A DNA stretch of 64,000 nt from Nitratireductor soli (lineage in GTDB: Bacteria > Pseudomonadota > Alphaproteobacteria > Rhizobiales > Rhizobiaceae), in assembly GCF_001050155.1 (NCBI RefSeq), contig NZ_LFVY01000012.1:1-64000 (forward strand), written 5' to 3'. Both the position numbers and the translations under genes were made by a program. Below, piece by piece: positions 1 to 8,350 of this stretch. The notes beneath the pieces are model-generated. The model had not been told where the DNA came from. It was given only the letters and a program-made list of their open reading frames with translations, and did no database searches. Position 1 is the stretch's first letter. Each line of letters opens with the position of its first letter.

Positions 1-98
1 GGGCGCTTTGGTGCGCCGCCGGAACAGGCGTCCGCACGCCTCGATTAACCCCGCGTCAACCTTCTTTGCCGGCGCGCCGGGGCCGAGGTTCCACAGGC

Positions 99-127
99 TT
101 GACGATTGAACAAAAATAGAACATAAA
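99..127 (+). promoter_or_regulatory. SOS-type promoter with LexA box
   Basis: TTGACG at 99-104 and CATAAA at 122-127 are separated by 17 bases and form a plausible sigma-70 promoter. Inside the spacer, GAAC at 108-111 and GAAC at 119-122 are exactly 7 bases apart. GAAC-N7-GAAC is the reverse complement of the GTTC-N7-GTTC LexA box known in alphaproteobacteria. The box would block RNA polymerase until LexA is cleaved. It lies about 35 bases upstream of the small ORF at 156. Box and spacing are seen directly; SOS control is inferred. Confidence 0.7.
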
Positions 128-155
128 GGGAGCATAAAGAGATCAGGAGAGAGTT

Positions 156-242
156 ATGACCGAACTTGTCCAGGATGTCGCTTCCCTCGTCGCCGTCAGT
201 TCCTTCATTGTCGCCGCCGCCGCTTTCATCGGAGCGTTTTGA
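156..242 (+). CDS. 28-residue hydrophobic peptide, SOS-controlled, SidA-like candidate
   Basis: This tiny ORF begins at an ATG preceded by AGGAGAG with good spacing and ends at TGA. The peptide starts MTELVQDVASL. It then becomes a single hydrophobic stretch rich in Val, Ala, Phe and Ile, which is enough for one membrane span, and ends GAF. The promoter carries a LexA box between its -35 and -10. Caulobacter SidA, a 29-residue inner-membrane peptide, is SOS-induced and blocks division through the divisome. Size, membrane character and LexA control match that type, but sequence identity to SidA was not established. The function is therefore inference; the ORF, ribosome site and promoter are visible. 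Confidence 0.65.
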   Translation: MTELVQDVASLVAVSSFIVAAAAFIGAF

Positions 243-253
243 TCTCCGGATGG

Positions 254-278
254 AAAAGAGGCGGGATGCTCCCGCCTC
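254..278 (-). terminator. Rho-independent terminator of ggt
   Basis: A perfect 9-bp stem (258-266 with 270-278, GAGGCGGGA/TCCCGCCTC) has a 3-base loop. Read on the minus strand it is followed by TTTT (254-257). It lies 35 bases past the ggt stop. It could also stop the small plus-strand ORF ending at 242, although no T-run follows on that strand. Confidence 0.75.
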
Positions 279-312
279 CATAGCGTGCCCGCTCGGGCAT
301 TCGTTCTCATGG

Positions 313-2076
313 TCAGTCGCCGATGGCGATGCCCTCGCGGCGCGGATCGGCGCCGCCTTCCAGCCCGTCCGGCGTGATGGTGACCCCGTGCAGCCCCGAG
401 TTCAGCTCACCGACTGAGGTCTTGAAGCCCAGCGCGTCGAGATCGTCGGTCAGTTCTTCCGCCGCCGTTCCCGCCTCGATCGTGTAGGTGCCGAAACGGT
501 TGGTCAGATGCGGCAGGTCGATCGCCTGCTGCATGTTCATCTTCCAATCGACGAGCGCGATGATCGCGTTGGCCACATAGGGGATGATGTTGCTGCCGCC
601 CGGCGAACCCAATGCGTGGAGCGGTTTGCCGTCCTTCAGGATGATGGTCGGCGACATGGAGGAGCGTGGGCGCTTGCCCGCTTCGACCCGGTTGGCCACC
701 GCCTCGCCATTCTCCTCCGGCGCAAACGAGAAATCGGTGAGCTGGTTGTTGAGGATGAACCCGCCTGCCATCTGCCGCGAGCCGAAAGCGCTTTCGACCG
801 ACGTCGTCATGGAGGCGACGTTGCCGTCCTTGTCGACGATGACGAAATGCGAGGTGGAGGGCTGCGTCAGGCTGGTGCCGTCGATGCGCAGCTCCGCCTT
901 GTCCCAGGGCGGCATGCCGGCCTTGGCTTCGTCCTCCCCGAGCGCCGTCGGGCGGCGAATGAGCGCGGCGCGCTCCTTGAGATAGGCGGGATCGAGCAGG
1001 CCGCTCGGCATTTTGACGAAATCGCTGTCGGCCATGTAGCGGCCGCGGTCAGCGAAGGCGAGGCGGGTCGCATCGCCGATGATGCGCCAGCTTTCCGGAT
1101 CGTCCGGGCCGAGGCCCGCCAGGTCGAACTCGGCCGCCATGCCGAGAATCTGTCCGACGGTTAGCGCGCCCGAAGAGGGCGGTCCCATGCCGCAGACCTC
1201 GAGGCCGCGATACGGCGCGCAGACGGCCTCGCGCTCCTTGACCTCATAGGCGGCGAGGTCTTCGAGCGTCAGCAGGCCGGGATTGGTTTCATGCGCCTTG
1301 ACCGCGGCGACGATCTGTTCCGCCACCGCTCCCTTGTAGAAGCCGTCGGCGCCCTCGGCGGCAATCGTCTTCAGCGTCGCCGCATAATCCGGGTTCTTCA
1401 AAATGGTGCCGGTGGCCAGCGGCTCGCCGGCATCGTCGTAGAAATAGGCGCGCGCGGTTGCCTGCGTGTCGAGCTTGCCCTTGTCATCGGCCAAGAGCGC
1501 GTTGAGACGCGGCGAGACGGCAAAGCCCGATTCGGCCATGGCGATCGCCGGTTCGAGCGTCTCGGCCCAATCCAGCTTGCCTGCCTTCTGATGCACGGCC
1601 TCCATCAGCCGGACGACACCGGGCGTGCCGACCGAACGGCCGCCGACCACCGCGTCGAAGAAGGCGAAGGGCTCGCCCTTGTCATCGAGGAACAGGGCGG
1701 GTGTGGCGGCGGCGGGCGCCGTTTCGCGGCCGTCGAAGGTGGTGATCTTGCCGCTCGCTGCATCGTACCAGACGAGAAACGCCCCGCCGCCAATGCCCGA
1801 CGATTGCGGCTCGACCAGGCCGAGCACCGTTTGCACAGCGACCAGTGCGTCGGCGGCGCTGCCGCCCTGGCGCAGGATTTCGAGACCGGTCTCTGCGGCC
1901 AGCGGATTGGCCGCGGCGACCATCTGGTCCTTGGCCTGCACCGCCGCCTTGCTGGTGACGCCGCTGGCGATTTCCGGGGCGTGGGCGTCCGTCGCCTGCT
2001 GCGCCGTGCCGACGCCTCCCGACAGGAGCAAAATCGACAATAGTGCGACGGATTTCGTCGCGTGGGGAAAACGCAT
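313..2076 (-). CDS. ggt: gamma-glutamyltransferase (gamma-glutamyl transpeptidase)
   Basis: This is a 587-residue periplasmic enzyme that cleaves gamma-glutamyl bonds of glutathione and transfers the glutamyl group. The start at 2076 (MRFPHATK) is chosen because AGAGGAG sits 8 bases upstream, where the longer ORF has none. An N-terminal signal peptide runs to about residue 25. The proenzyme self-cleaves before a conserved Thr, visible as PSTSHFVIVDKDGNVASMTT around residue 400. The substrate-loop motif GSPGGSNI and the SSGIGGG block near residue 90 also fit the family, and the length is typical. The gene is followed by its own terminator and lies downstream of lipB on the same strand. Confidence 0.95.
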   Translation of the reverse strand: MRFPHATKSVALLSILLLSGGVGTAQQATDAHAPEIASGVTSKAAVQAKDQMVAAANPLAAETGLEILRQGGSAADALVAVQTVLGLVEPQSSGIGGGAFLVWYDAASGKITTFDGRETAPAAATPALFLDDKGEPFAFFDAVVGGRSVGTPGVVRLMEAVHQKAGKLDWAETLEPAIAMAESGFAVSPRLNALLADDKGKLDTQATARAYFYDDAGEPLATGTILKNPDYAATLKTIAAEGADGFYKGAVAEQIVAAVKAHETNPGLLTLEDLAAYEVKEREAVCAPYRGLEVCGMGPPSSGALTVGQILGMAAEFDLAGLGPDDPESWRIIGDATRLAFADRGRYMADSDFVKMPSGLLDPAYLKERAALIRRPTALGEDEAKAGMPPWDKAELRIDGTSLTQPSTSHFVIVDKDGNVASMTTSVESAFGSRQMAGGFILNNQLTDFSFAPEENGEAVANRVEAGKRPRSSMSPTIILKDGKPLHALGSPGGSNIIPYVANAIIALVDWKMNMQQAIDLPHLTNRFGTYTIEAGTAAEELTDDLDALGFKTSVGELNSGLHGVTITPDGLEGGADPRREGIAIGD

Positions 2077-2145
2077 GCCTGGCACTCCTCTGCTGGGCAT
2101 GGAGCGTGCGGCGCGCGCTCCAATTCTGCGATAGGGCTGGTACCG

Positions 2146-2862
2146 TCAGCGGCGCTCAGTGGAACCGAATGTGTCCTCGAAGGCCGCTTTCAGTGCCAGA
2201 TCGAAGTCCTCCATCGTCACCGGCAGGCCGAGATCGACCAGGCTGGTAACGCCATAGCCGCTTATACCGCACGGCACGATGCCGTTGAAATGTGCCAGTT
2301 CCGGTTCGACGTTGACCGATATGCCGTGAAAGGTGACCCAGCGCCTGACGCGAATGCCGATGGCGGCGATCTTGTCCTCGGCCGGCAGACCGCCCGGAAG
2401 CAATGGCTTGTCGGGCCGCCGCACCCAGACGCCGACGCGGTCCTCGCGCCGCTCGCCCGTGACGTTGAAGCGGCGCAGCGTATCGATGATCCAATGCTCC
2501 AGCGCGGCGACAAAGGCCCTGATGTCCTCGCGGCGCGATTTCAGATCGAGCATCACATAGGCCACCCGCTGGCCGGGGCCATGATAGGTGTATTCACCGC
2601 CGCGCCCGGCCTTGAAGACGGGAAAGCGCCCGGCATCCAGCAGATCGTCGGATTTGGCGCTGGTGCCGGCGGTGTAAAGGGGAGGGTGCTCCACTAGCCA
2701 GACGAGTTCGCGGGCCTTGCCCTCGCGGATCAGGCCCGCGCGCTCTTCCATGAAGGCAAGCGCCGCGGCGTAGTCGGTCAGGCCCGGCGCGACGCGCCAT
2801 TCGACCGGCGGTGCCGCAAAGCGTGGCTGGAAAGCGGTGTCGATCTGACCGCGTTCGCTCAT
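2146..2862 (-). CDS. lipB: octanoyl-[ACP]:protein N-octanoyltransferase LipB
   Basis: LipB moves octanoyl groups from acyl carrier protein to lipoyl domains, the first step of lipoate synthesis. The 238-residue form starting MSERGQ fits the family; an open frame upstream to 3168 overlaps the tRNA gene and is not coding. Family motifs are visible: [26 protein letters not shown] (RGG and HGPGQ are active-site loops), and [15 protein letters not shown] with the conserved Lys region just before it (AEDKIAAIG). Near the end, FNGIVPCGI carries the catalytic Cys. A start at 2874 (MEQLMSERG) is possible. The gene is read toward ggt. Confidence 0.93.
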   Translation of the reverse strand: MSERGQIDTAFQPRFAAPPVEWRVAPGLTDYAAALAFMEERAGLIREGKARELVWLVEHPPLYTAGTSAKSDDLLDAGRFPVFKAGRGGEYTYHGPGQRVAYVMLDLKSRREDIRAFVAALEHWIIDTLRRFNVTGERREDRVGVWVRRPDKPLLPGGLPAEDKIAAIGIRVRRWVTFHGISVNVEPELAHFNGIVPCGISGYGVTSLVDLGLPVTMEDFDLALKAAFEDTFGSTERR

Positions 2863-3059
2863 TAACTGTTCCATCTCAAGCTTGTTCCTACGCGCACATA
2901 TGGCGATAAACATGGCTCGGGTCCAGTCGCCGGGCGCTGCTTGAGCCGCGCTTGTGCATGCGTGTCGTTTTTGCGAAGATTCGCCCCCTGCCGGCTTGTC
3001 TCTCCATGGCCGATTTGCTACACGCGCTCTGGCCGGTGCAAGCTGGCCTTTCGTTGCGT

Positions 3060-3144
3060 GCGGTCGTGGCGGAATTGGTAGACGCGCAGCGTTGAGGTCG
3101 CTGTGGGGCAACCCGTGGAAGTTCGAGTCTTCTCGACCGCACCA
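3060..3144 (+). tRNA. tRNA-Leu(GAG)
   Basis: The acceptor stem GCGGTCG (3060-3066) pairs with CGACCGC (3134-3140), followed by A and an encoded CCA (3142-3144). The anticodon arm CAGCG-TTGAGGT-CGCTG gives anticodon GAG. A long variable arm (GTGGGGCAACCCGT region) is typical of tRNA-Leu. The T arm is GTTCGAGTC. An integrase remnant begins 12 bases downstream, so this tRNA probably served as an integration site. Confidence 0.95.
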
Positions 3145-3155
3145 ATGACCCTCCC

Positions 3156-3329
3156 TCATGCTATGCATTTCAGTTGGTTGCGGGTCATTGTGTCCCGCGT
3201 CAACCCCATGCAGGGGCCATCAATCCTCCCTATCGCTGATGTCGCAAGCTTCCAACGCTCCACGCGGCGGGCATAGACCTCGCTCGTCTTGGCCTCCGAA
3301 TGGCCAAGAACCGTAATGATGTCGTACTG
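3156..3329 (-). pseudogene. tyrosine integrase C-terminal remnant
   Basis: Read on the minus strand, the open frame gives QYDIITVLGHSEAKTSEVYA followed by RRVERWKLA and a stop at 3156-3158. LGH...SEVYARR is the C-terminal box of phage-type tyrosine recombinases, with the last conserved His and the nucleophile Tyr. Upstream, the frame gives only a short HGSLGQ stretch, and the R-H-R part and N-terminal domains are gone. It lies 12 bases from the 3' end of tRNA-Leu, as expected for an island integrase. No intact integrase is present in the window. Confidence 0.7.
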
Positions 3330-3362
3330 GCCTAAAGACCCGTGGCAGGTCGGAAGCGGTCT

Positions 3363-3509
3363 ATGCGTCTGGGGGGGGGCGACCAGGGCAAACGAGCGCC
3401 CTACCTGTGGGCTGCCCTCGCATGGCTACTGGATGAGAACGACAAGAAGATGGGGCAGATTGAGAGGTTGCTTAATCGGATCGACGCCCTCGGAGCCAAG
3501 GGAAGCTGA
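3363..3509 (+). CDS. 48-residue ORF or protein tail, unknown function
   Basis: The ORF starts at ATG 3363, with GGAAG about ten bases upstream, and encodes a charged amphipathic helix-like protein. Its middle reads RAPYLWAALAWLLDENDKK and its end IERLLNRIDALGAKGS. The composition looks coding rather than random. A run of nine G (3371-3379) lies in its first codons, so it may be the C-terminal part of a longer protein broken by slippage. It lies between the integrase remnant and the PseH-like gene. I do not recognise the family. Confidence 0.35.
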   Translation: MRLGGGDQGKRAPYLWAALAWLLDENDKKMGQIERLLNRIDALGAKGS

Positions 3510-3555
3510 TGCTATATGCCCGCAGCGTGTAGTTGGCGCGCGGGCATCCGCCTCC

Positions 3556-4161
3556 CTAGCGCGCCGTCCATTCCTGCTTCGTGATTCCGAGTAGGATAGC
3601 GTCAAACTTCTGACCATCTCGGATAACATGTTCTCTGCGAACGCCCTCGATACGAAACCCGAACTTCTCGTGAAGCTTCACAACGCGGTCATTGAAAGAG
3701 ATGACCTCACAGTTGAGCTTTTCGATTTTGAATTGGTCGAACGCGAGAGACACAACTTTGTACTCAAGTGCTGCGCCAATACCGCGGCCGTGGGTGGTTT
3801 CAGACAAATAGAAAGCCCAGTCTGCCCGTTTGTGTACCGTGTTTATGCCGCTTAGGCTAACCCCGCCCACGATCTCGCCATCAAAGCGAACCGCAAAGAA
3901 CTTGATGTCTTCTCTGCCGCGCAGGCGGTCTATCCAATTGAAGTGCTCATCACGAGAGATTTCGTGATTGGTGTACATGTTGTTGCGGATAGGAGCTTCA
4001 TTCCTGATCGCTAGAACCTGAAGAGCGTCCTTTTCATCAATTTTTGTAATATCGGAAAATTCAATTTTTTGTGCTGTTGCTTCAATTCTACGCGTCCGTT
4101 CCGAAGTATCAGTCACCAAAATACATCCTAATGTTTCGTCAGGTCCGCCCTCGGCAACCAT
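3556..4161 (-). CDS. GNAT N-acetyltransferase, PseH/FlmH-like
   Basis: The 201-residue protein has the GNAT fold signature. IRNEAPIRNNMYTNHEISRD near residue 52, ADWAFYLSETTHGRGIGAALEYK (acetyl-CoA loop R/Q-x-x-G-x-G/A as GRGIGAA), LNCEVISFNDRVVKLHEKFGF and a final LLGITKQEW closely follow the PseH pattern. PseH acetylates UDP-4-amino-4,6-dideoxy-N-acetylaltrosamine in pseudaminic acid synthesis. The first 30 residues are poorly conserved, so the true start may be internal (near MYT is too late; no better ATG was seen). The gene is more AT-rich than the surrounding chromosome and divergent from a TPR-GT gene. Other pse genes are absent here, so the substrate is inferred. Confidence 0.7.
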   Translation of the reverse strand: MVAEGGPDETLGCILVTDTSERTRRIEATAQKIEFSDITKIDEKDALQVLAIRNEAPIRNNMYTNHEISRDEHFNWIDRLRGREDIKFFAVRFDGEIVGGVSLSGINTVHKRADWAFYLSETTHGRGIGAALEYKVVSLAFDQFKIEKLNCEVISFNDRVVKLHEKFGFRIEGVRREHVIRDGQKFDAILLGITKQEWTAR

Positions 4162-4276
4162 AGAATTCCCACCACCTTATGGCAAGTTGCCGAAGGCGCA
4201 ACATCTCAGTATCTCGCTAGTGAGACACAGTGCGGTGGGCGGCAAGTCAAGTTGGAGGTTGATCGCGAGTTCGGCG

Positions 4277-6160
4277 ATGGGTAATGAGATGCGCCACCGA
4301 ATCGACCTAGGCCAAACCATGTCTTCCAAACGATCCTTGCCTTTTGAACGCACAGCCCGACATGCAGCGGCCGCTATCTCCAATGGCGATTTTCGCGAGC
4401 TTAGACGGTTGAGTGTCCACGCGGTGCGCGTCGTTGGCGTGAAGGCGGGGTTGATTAAAAAGAAGAAGAACGGCGTTGCGCACCTGACGAAGAAGGGCAG
4501 CCAGGCAGAGAACTTCAGAAAGCTTGCAGAACAGCGATTTGCCCATTGGTCTCTCCCTGCCGCACTGGTGGCGGTCAATCGCAGCATTGGAATGAACCCG
4601 CGTGACAGTTCGGCCTACCGGCTGAACTGTGAAATTCTGGAAATGATTGGTGATTCGAGCACCGCTAGAACGAGCGCCCTGGAGGCTTTTAGGCGCGATC
4701 CTCTGAACCCTAAGTCGCTTACATTGCTGGGAAAATTCTTCGGTGGCGAAACCTTGGGCAGGGCACTCGACGGCATCCCTGATGTTGTAGAGCGTCGCTA
4801 TTGGACGAGAAGCGCGGCAATTAATGGGGTCAAGGCCCTCTCAGAATTCGGTCGAGGCGAGCAGGCCCTACAGTTGCTGAACGATGCCTTCGAGCGAGGC
4901 GCGATTCCGGACGAATTCGAGGCCGCGTATCTGGCTGGCATCGCGCATATGAGGTTGCGGGAATTCGAGAAAGCCGTAACGTTGTTTGGCAAACTCTTTG
5001 AACATCAAAGCTACGGCCGAGCGAGCAAGATCTACGCTGGCGATTGCCTGTACGAGCTTGGCCGATTTGACACTGCGATAACGATCATCGAATCCGCATA
5101 CGAAGGCGATGACCCGAGCAAGCCACGCGGTTTCAACAATCCGCTCTTTTACATGAAGTTTAAACTCGGCCGGGTCAGGGACGCATTTCTGGAGGCCAGG
5201 GCGCGTGGCCTTACCTACGCCATGCGCGAGGACGTCAACGGGAAGTATGTCCGGTGTTTGTCCACTCTAGCAAAGGCAGAATCATCAGTCGTCATCGCTG
5301 ACTACGGAATCGGCGATGAAATTCGTTTTGCGTCGATCTATCCGGACCTGTCTGCCAAGTGCTCCAATCTCACCATCACGTGCGAGCCCCGGCTACATTC
5401 TCTCCTGAAGCGCAGCTTTCCGGAGGTTCACTTTCTGCCGGTGACGCGATGGCGCGGCGAGATGATTGTGCGGAACCCGGAGACACGAGCGGGCGTGACC
5501 TCGCGACGGTTGACGCCTGTGTTCTCTAAGGCGGCTCTGGATGCAGCCGAGAATGCCGGCGCATTCACATCGATATTCGAGATGCTGGCAGACACGCGCC
5601 CCAGACTCTCGTCGTTCGGAAAAGTCCGCTCCTATCTCGTGCCGGATGAACGTCATGTGGCAAAATGGGCGAAACGGATTCCGCGCAATGGATCGAACAT
5701 CGCTCTTTCGTGGCGGAGTGTCCTCAACGGCGCGCGTCGCGACATCAACTACCTGTGTGCAGCGGACCTCGCGCCCCTGGCTGATGTAGATGGGACCTTC
5801 TGGATATTCCAGACTGCAGTCGAGACGGACGAACTGGAAATACTGAAATCTGTTCTTCCGAACGTGCGCGTCATCAGGGGCCTCGACTTGATGGACGATT
5901 TTGAGGGAATGGCGGGGTTTCTGGCCAACATGGATGCGGTCGTAGCCCCGGGAAACACGACGGCAGAACTGGCAGGTGCTCTTGGTGTTCCAACTGTGTT
6001 GTTCGGGCGCACCGAGGGATCTAAGTGGCGCGCATATGCCGATGGGCGAGATGTGTGGCATAAGTCGGTGCTCAACGTGTTCGGCGATCCCCTGAACGAT
6101 CCCGAGGCGACCGCCATTGCGATCGCTGGTGGGCTGAGCAAGCTCATCGGGAAAAACTAG
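4277..6160 (+). CDS. TPR protein with GT-B (GT9-like) glycosyltransferase domain
   Basis: The protein has about 627 residues. The N-terminal third is basic, then tetratricopeptide-like helices follow (for example AAYLAGIAHMRLREFEKAVT and GDCLYELGRFDTAITIIESA). The C-terminal 290 residues resemble heptosyltransferase-type GT-B domains: VVIADYGIGDEIRFASIYPD, NIALSWRSVLNGARRD, and MDAVVAPGNTTAELAGALGV, which is the nucleotide-sugar side. TPR-fused transferases of this layout, such as Caulobacter FlmG, glycosylate flagellin. The divergent PseH-like neighbour supports a surface or protein glycosylation role, which is inference. Start candidates are TTG 4187, ATG 4277 and ATG 4319; none has a strong ribosome site. 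Confidence 0.7.
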   Translation: MGNEMRHRIDLGQTMSSKRSLPFERTARHAAAAISNGDFRELRRLSVHAVRVVGVKAGLIKKKKNGVAHLTKKGSQAENFRKLAEQRFAHWSLPAALVAVNRSIGMNPRDSSAYRLNCEILEMIGDSSTARTSALEAFRRDPLNPKSLTLLGKFFGGETLGRALDGIPDVVERRYWTRSAAINGVKALSEFGRGEQALQLLNDAFERGAIPDEFEAAYLAGIAHMRLREFEKAVTLFGKLFEHQSYGRASKIYAGDCLYELGRFDTAITIIESAYEGDDPSKPRGFNNPLFYMKFKLGRVRDAFLEARARGLTYAMREDVNGKYVRCLSTLAKAESSVVIADYGIGDEIRFASIYPDLSAKCSNLTITCEPRLHSLLKRSFPEVHFLPVTRWRGEMIVRNPETRAGVTSRRLTPVFSKAALDAAENAGAFTSIFEMLADTRPRLSSFGKVRSYLVPDERHVAKWAKRIPRNGSNIALSWRSVLNGARRDINYLCAADLAPLADVDGTFWIFQTAVETDELEILKSVLPNVRVIRGLDLMDDFEGMAGFLANMDAVVAPGNTTAELAGALGVPTVLFGRTEGSKWRAYADGRDVWHKSVLNVFGDPLNDPEATAIAIAGGLSKLIGKN

Positions 6161-6400
6161 CCGCCGGTCGCAATCCATTTGGCCTTGCTAGCGATGCGTC
6201 AGATGAGGGAGCGCTGCTTGGGTGAGCACGCGCGGCGATCTCGTTATCTGTGATTTTGGCGCGAACTATCGATTGGGGCGGCGCAGCAGTTCCTGGGGAG
6301 AGCCGGATCGACTTCCTCAAGCGCAGTCTAACGACGCAATCCAGCGTAACGGCAGACGAGATCAGCGACACATGGTCGATTTACGGGACGGTCTGCTACC
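6161..6400. other. gap with a possible short reading frame
   Basis: No confident gene lies between the TPR-GT gene and the acyltransferase. One plus-strand frame without ATG (a GTG is available near 6250) reads RIDFLKRSLTTQSSVTADEI and then SDTWSIYGTVCYLTDD before a stop at about 6408-6412. It looks protein-like but is not recognised. It may be the remnant of a gene lost during island decay. Confidence 0.3.
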
Positions 6401-7465
6401 TCACCGATGACTAATGGTAGGTCGGATGTGCCTGTTTGCGGTCGACTTGATCCAATCACGCACCCATTTGTGATGTATCTCGAACATAAAAGAGAATCCG
6501 ACCGCAGCGACCAGAGGCATGACAATAGCGGCGGTGCTGACTGCAAGCGTGCCTGGCGACGCGTATGAATAGACCGCTCGCTGAAGCGGCATGTGGATCA
6601 GATAAAGCGGGTAGGAGATTAGGGCCAGGTGTATGATCATTCTCCGAGAGCCCAGACCTAATTTCAGGTTCTGAGCAAACACGAGGACGGCAAATGTTGC
6701 GAGCGCCACACCCATGATCATGTTGGGCGAACTCCATAGAATCCGCGTGGCGTTCGCTCCAGTAAATGCGAAGGGCGTGACAATTATGGCGCATGCGACA
6801 ATCGCCAACCCTACGCCGATTGAGCCGTTCGCGCGCGGCGCGAAATGGAACATCACGGCTGCGCAGGCGCCAATAAGCCATGCGGTTCCGATCCCTGCAT
6901 GTCCGGTCGAGTAGGTGAACGTCGCAATCGCTATCGGGGCCATGATGACCTTGAGCACGAGGCCAGCTCGTCCGCCGGCTGGCAGGAACAGCACGCCAAA
7001 CAGCATGTACAGCCACCATTCGATCGGGATTGACCAAAGTGGGGTGTTGGTTCCCAGGCGCGGAATGAGGTCGAGGCCGAAGTACCACAACAGGCCGGCG
7101 TTGTTCTCTAGCATCAGCAGATTGCCGACGAACGTCTCGGCTGAGTATTGCCGCGTCGTCAAATCCTGACCGCCGATCCAGTCTATCAGATAGATCAGAA
7201 CGAGAGCGGGAATCAGGCTCGTATAGATGCGCGAGAACCGGTCGATTGAATATTCTACGAAGTTGTAACCCGTTTTGATGAGGCACGTATACGTAATCAG
7301 GAAACCTGACAGGACGAAGAAGATAACCACCCCCAACGTTTGGATTTCGATGTACTTCGCCGCTGGTGTTTTGGTCACCGCCCAGGCGTGCCCTACCAGA
7401 ACGACGAGGCTCGCCAGCCCGCGTAGAAGATCGAGGGCGACTGATTGACCTGGTGTCAGTTTCAT
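6401..7465 (-). CDS. acyltransferase family 3 (OafA/YrhL type) membrane protein
   Basis: This is a 354-residue integral membrane protein that O-acylates surface polysaccharides. The start MKLTPGQSVALDLLRGLASL at 7465 is preceded by GGAGGG and fits the family, which begins with the same LDxLRGxA pattern. VVLVGHAW carries the family His. VIFFVLSGFLITYTC is the classic FFxLSGFLI motif, and RFSRIYTSLIPALVL carries the conserved Arg-rich loop. About ten hydrophobic segments are visible up to the C-terminal WVRDWIK. It belongs to the island with the PseH-like and TPR-GT genes, consistent with decoration of a surface glycan. Confidence 0.88.
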   Translation of the reverse strand: MKLTPGQSVALDLLRGLASLVVLVGHAWAVTKTPAAKYIEIQTLGVVIFFVLSGFLITYTCLIKTGYNFVEYSIDRFSRIYTSLIPALVLIYLIDWIGGQDLTTRQYSAETFVGNLLMLENNAGLLWYFGLDLIPRLGTNTPLWSIPIEWWLYMLFGVLFLPAGGRAGLVLKVIMAPIAIATFTYSTGHAGIGTAWLIGACAAVMFHFAPRANGSIGVGLAIVACAIIVTPFAFTGANATRILWSSPNMIMGVALATFAVLVFAQNLKLGLGSRRMIIHLALISYPLYLIHMPLQRAVYSYASPGTLAVSTAAIVMPLVAAVGFSFMFEIHHKWVRDWIKSTANRHIRPTISHR

Positions 7466-8350
7466 GAGCCCTCCAAGCATAGCCGCTTCGCGCGAAGAAA
7501 ATATAGACGACGCGTTTGCCGAGTGCATCGAGCACCCTCACGGCGGCTATACAATACAACTGACGCCACGCCAACTTTCCCGGAAACCCAACGCGCCTCT
7601 TTTCGCTTCTGAATGATGCGCTGGCGGACCCGCAGTTCGGCACATTGCCGGTGCTGCGATACCCGAGCCCGCCAGCGTCATCGGGCTGGCGCAACGTCTT
7701 CAGCGATGTGTTGAATTCGTTTCGGCGGTGCGTGGGCCGGCGCAATCGGAGGGCGGTCCTTCTGCGCCGACCCAGCGGCCCCTACAGGTCCCCACTTGCG
7801 GTCCGCCGCAGGCGAAGTGTTCAGCGATTCTCCGCTGTGGGCCATTCACGGAATGTTGGTTGTGGAAACAATCGTTTCGGAGCGGTGCTGGCGAGCGCCG
7901 TCAAGTGAACGGGTCGGATCACCTGAAGCATTGCCTGAGAAATGCTCGCCAGCGACGAGCTCTCTAGTCACCAAACATTAAGCAAAGGAAAACCCCATGA
8001 AAAGAACCGTGCCGCCGGCGCGGCGATCCTGCTCGACCGCGTCCGCAAGGTTTTTGCGCCAGATGGCGCAGTCCGTGCAGGCGACATTCCGGCTTTCAAG
8101 ACGAAGGAGAAGACCGATGGAGGTCCGTGCAAAGTTCCGCTGCAATGAGAAAAACCAGAACGAGAGCGGCTATGGCTCGTGTTCTGGCCGGTGACGTCCG
8201 GCGGGCAGATTCTGTCTTGTCGACAGTGTTGTCGAACAGCAACACAGGGCGGTTCAAAACTGTACTGGCAGTCAATTGCGCGTTTCTTGCCATATTCGTC
8301 GTGAAGGTAGATGTCGAAGGGACGCGAAATTTACGAGCGGAGGATAACGA
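7466..8350. other. gene-poor stretch of the island
   Basis: Nearly 900 bases hold no confident full-length gene. Fragments read like decayed coding sequence, such as an ALADPQFGTLPVLRYPSP stretch near 7620-7670. Just upstream of the next gene, GTGTTG (8226-8231) and CAACAC (8240-8245) form a short inverted repeat. A small ORF at 7997-8194 is listed separately. Confidence 0.4.
7997..8194 (+). CDS. small ORF, possibly truncated
   Basis: The frame is open from ATG 7997 (AAAGGAAAA upstream) to TGA at 8192-8194, 65 codons. A second ATG at 8117, with AAGGAGA eight bases upstream, begins MEVRAKFRCNEK. That resembles the first residues of a family of small phage-associated proteins starting M-K-V-R-A-K-F, but it stops after 25 residues. 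It is therefore either a short peptide gene or the truncated head of a larger one. The Arg/Ser-rich N-terminal half of the longer form looks non-coding. Confidence 0.25.
   Translation: MKRTVPPARRSCSTASARFLRQMAQSVQATFRLSRRRRRPMEVRAKFRCNEKNQNESGYGSCSGR

Noticed and set aside
2888-3168. N-terminal extension of lipB over the tRNA-Leu gene
   Set aside because: It would run through a structurally complete tRNA; family proteins begin near MSERGQ at 2862.
8030-8045. CTCGACCGC near 8033 as a possible attR copy of the tRNA-Leu 3' end
   Set aside because: Only nine bases match and the CCA end is missing; expected by chance in GC-rich DNA.
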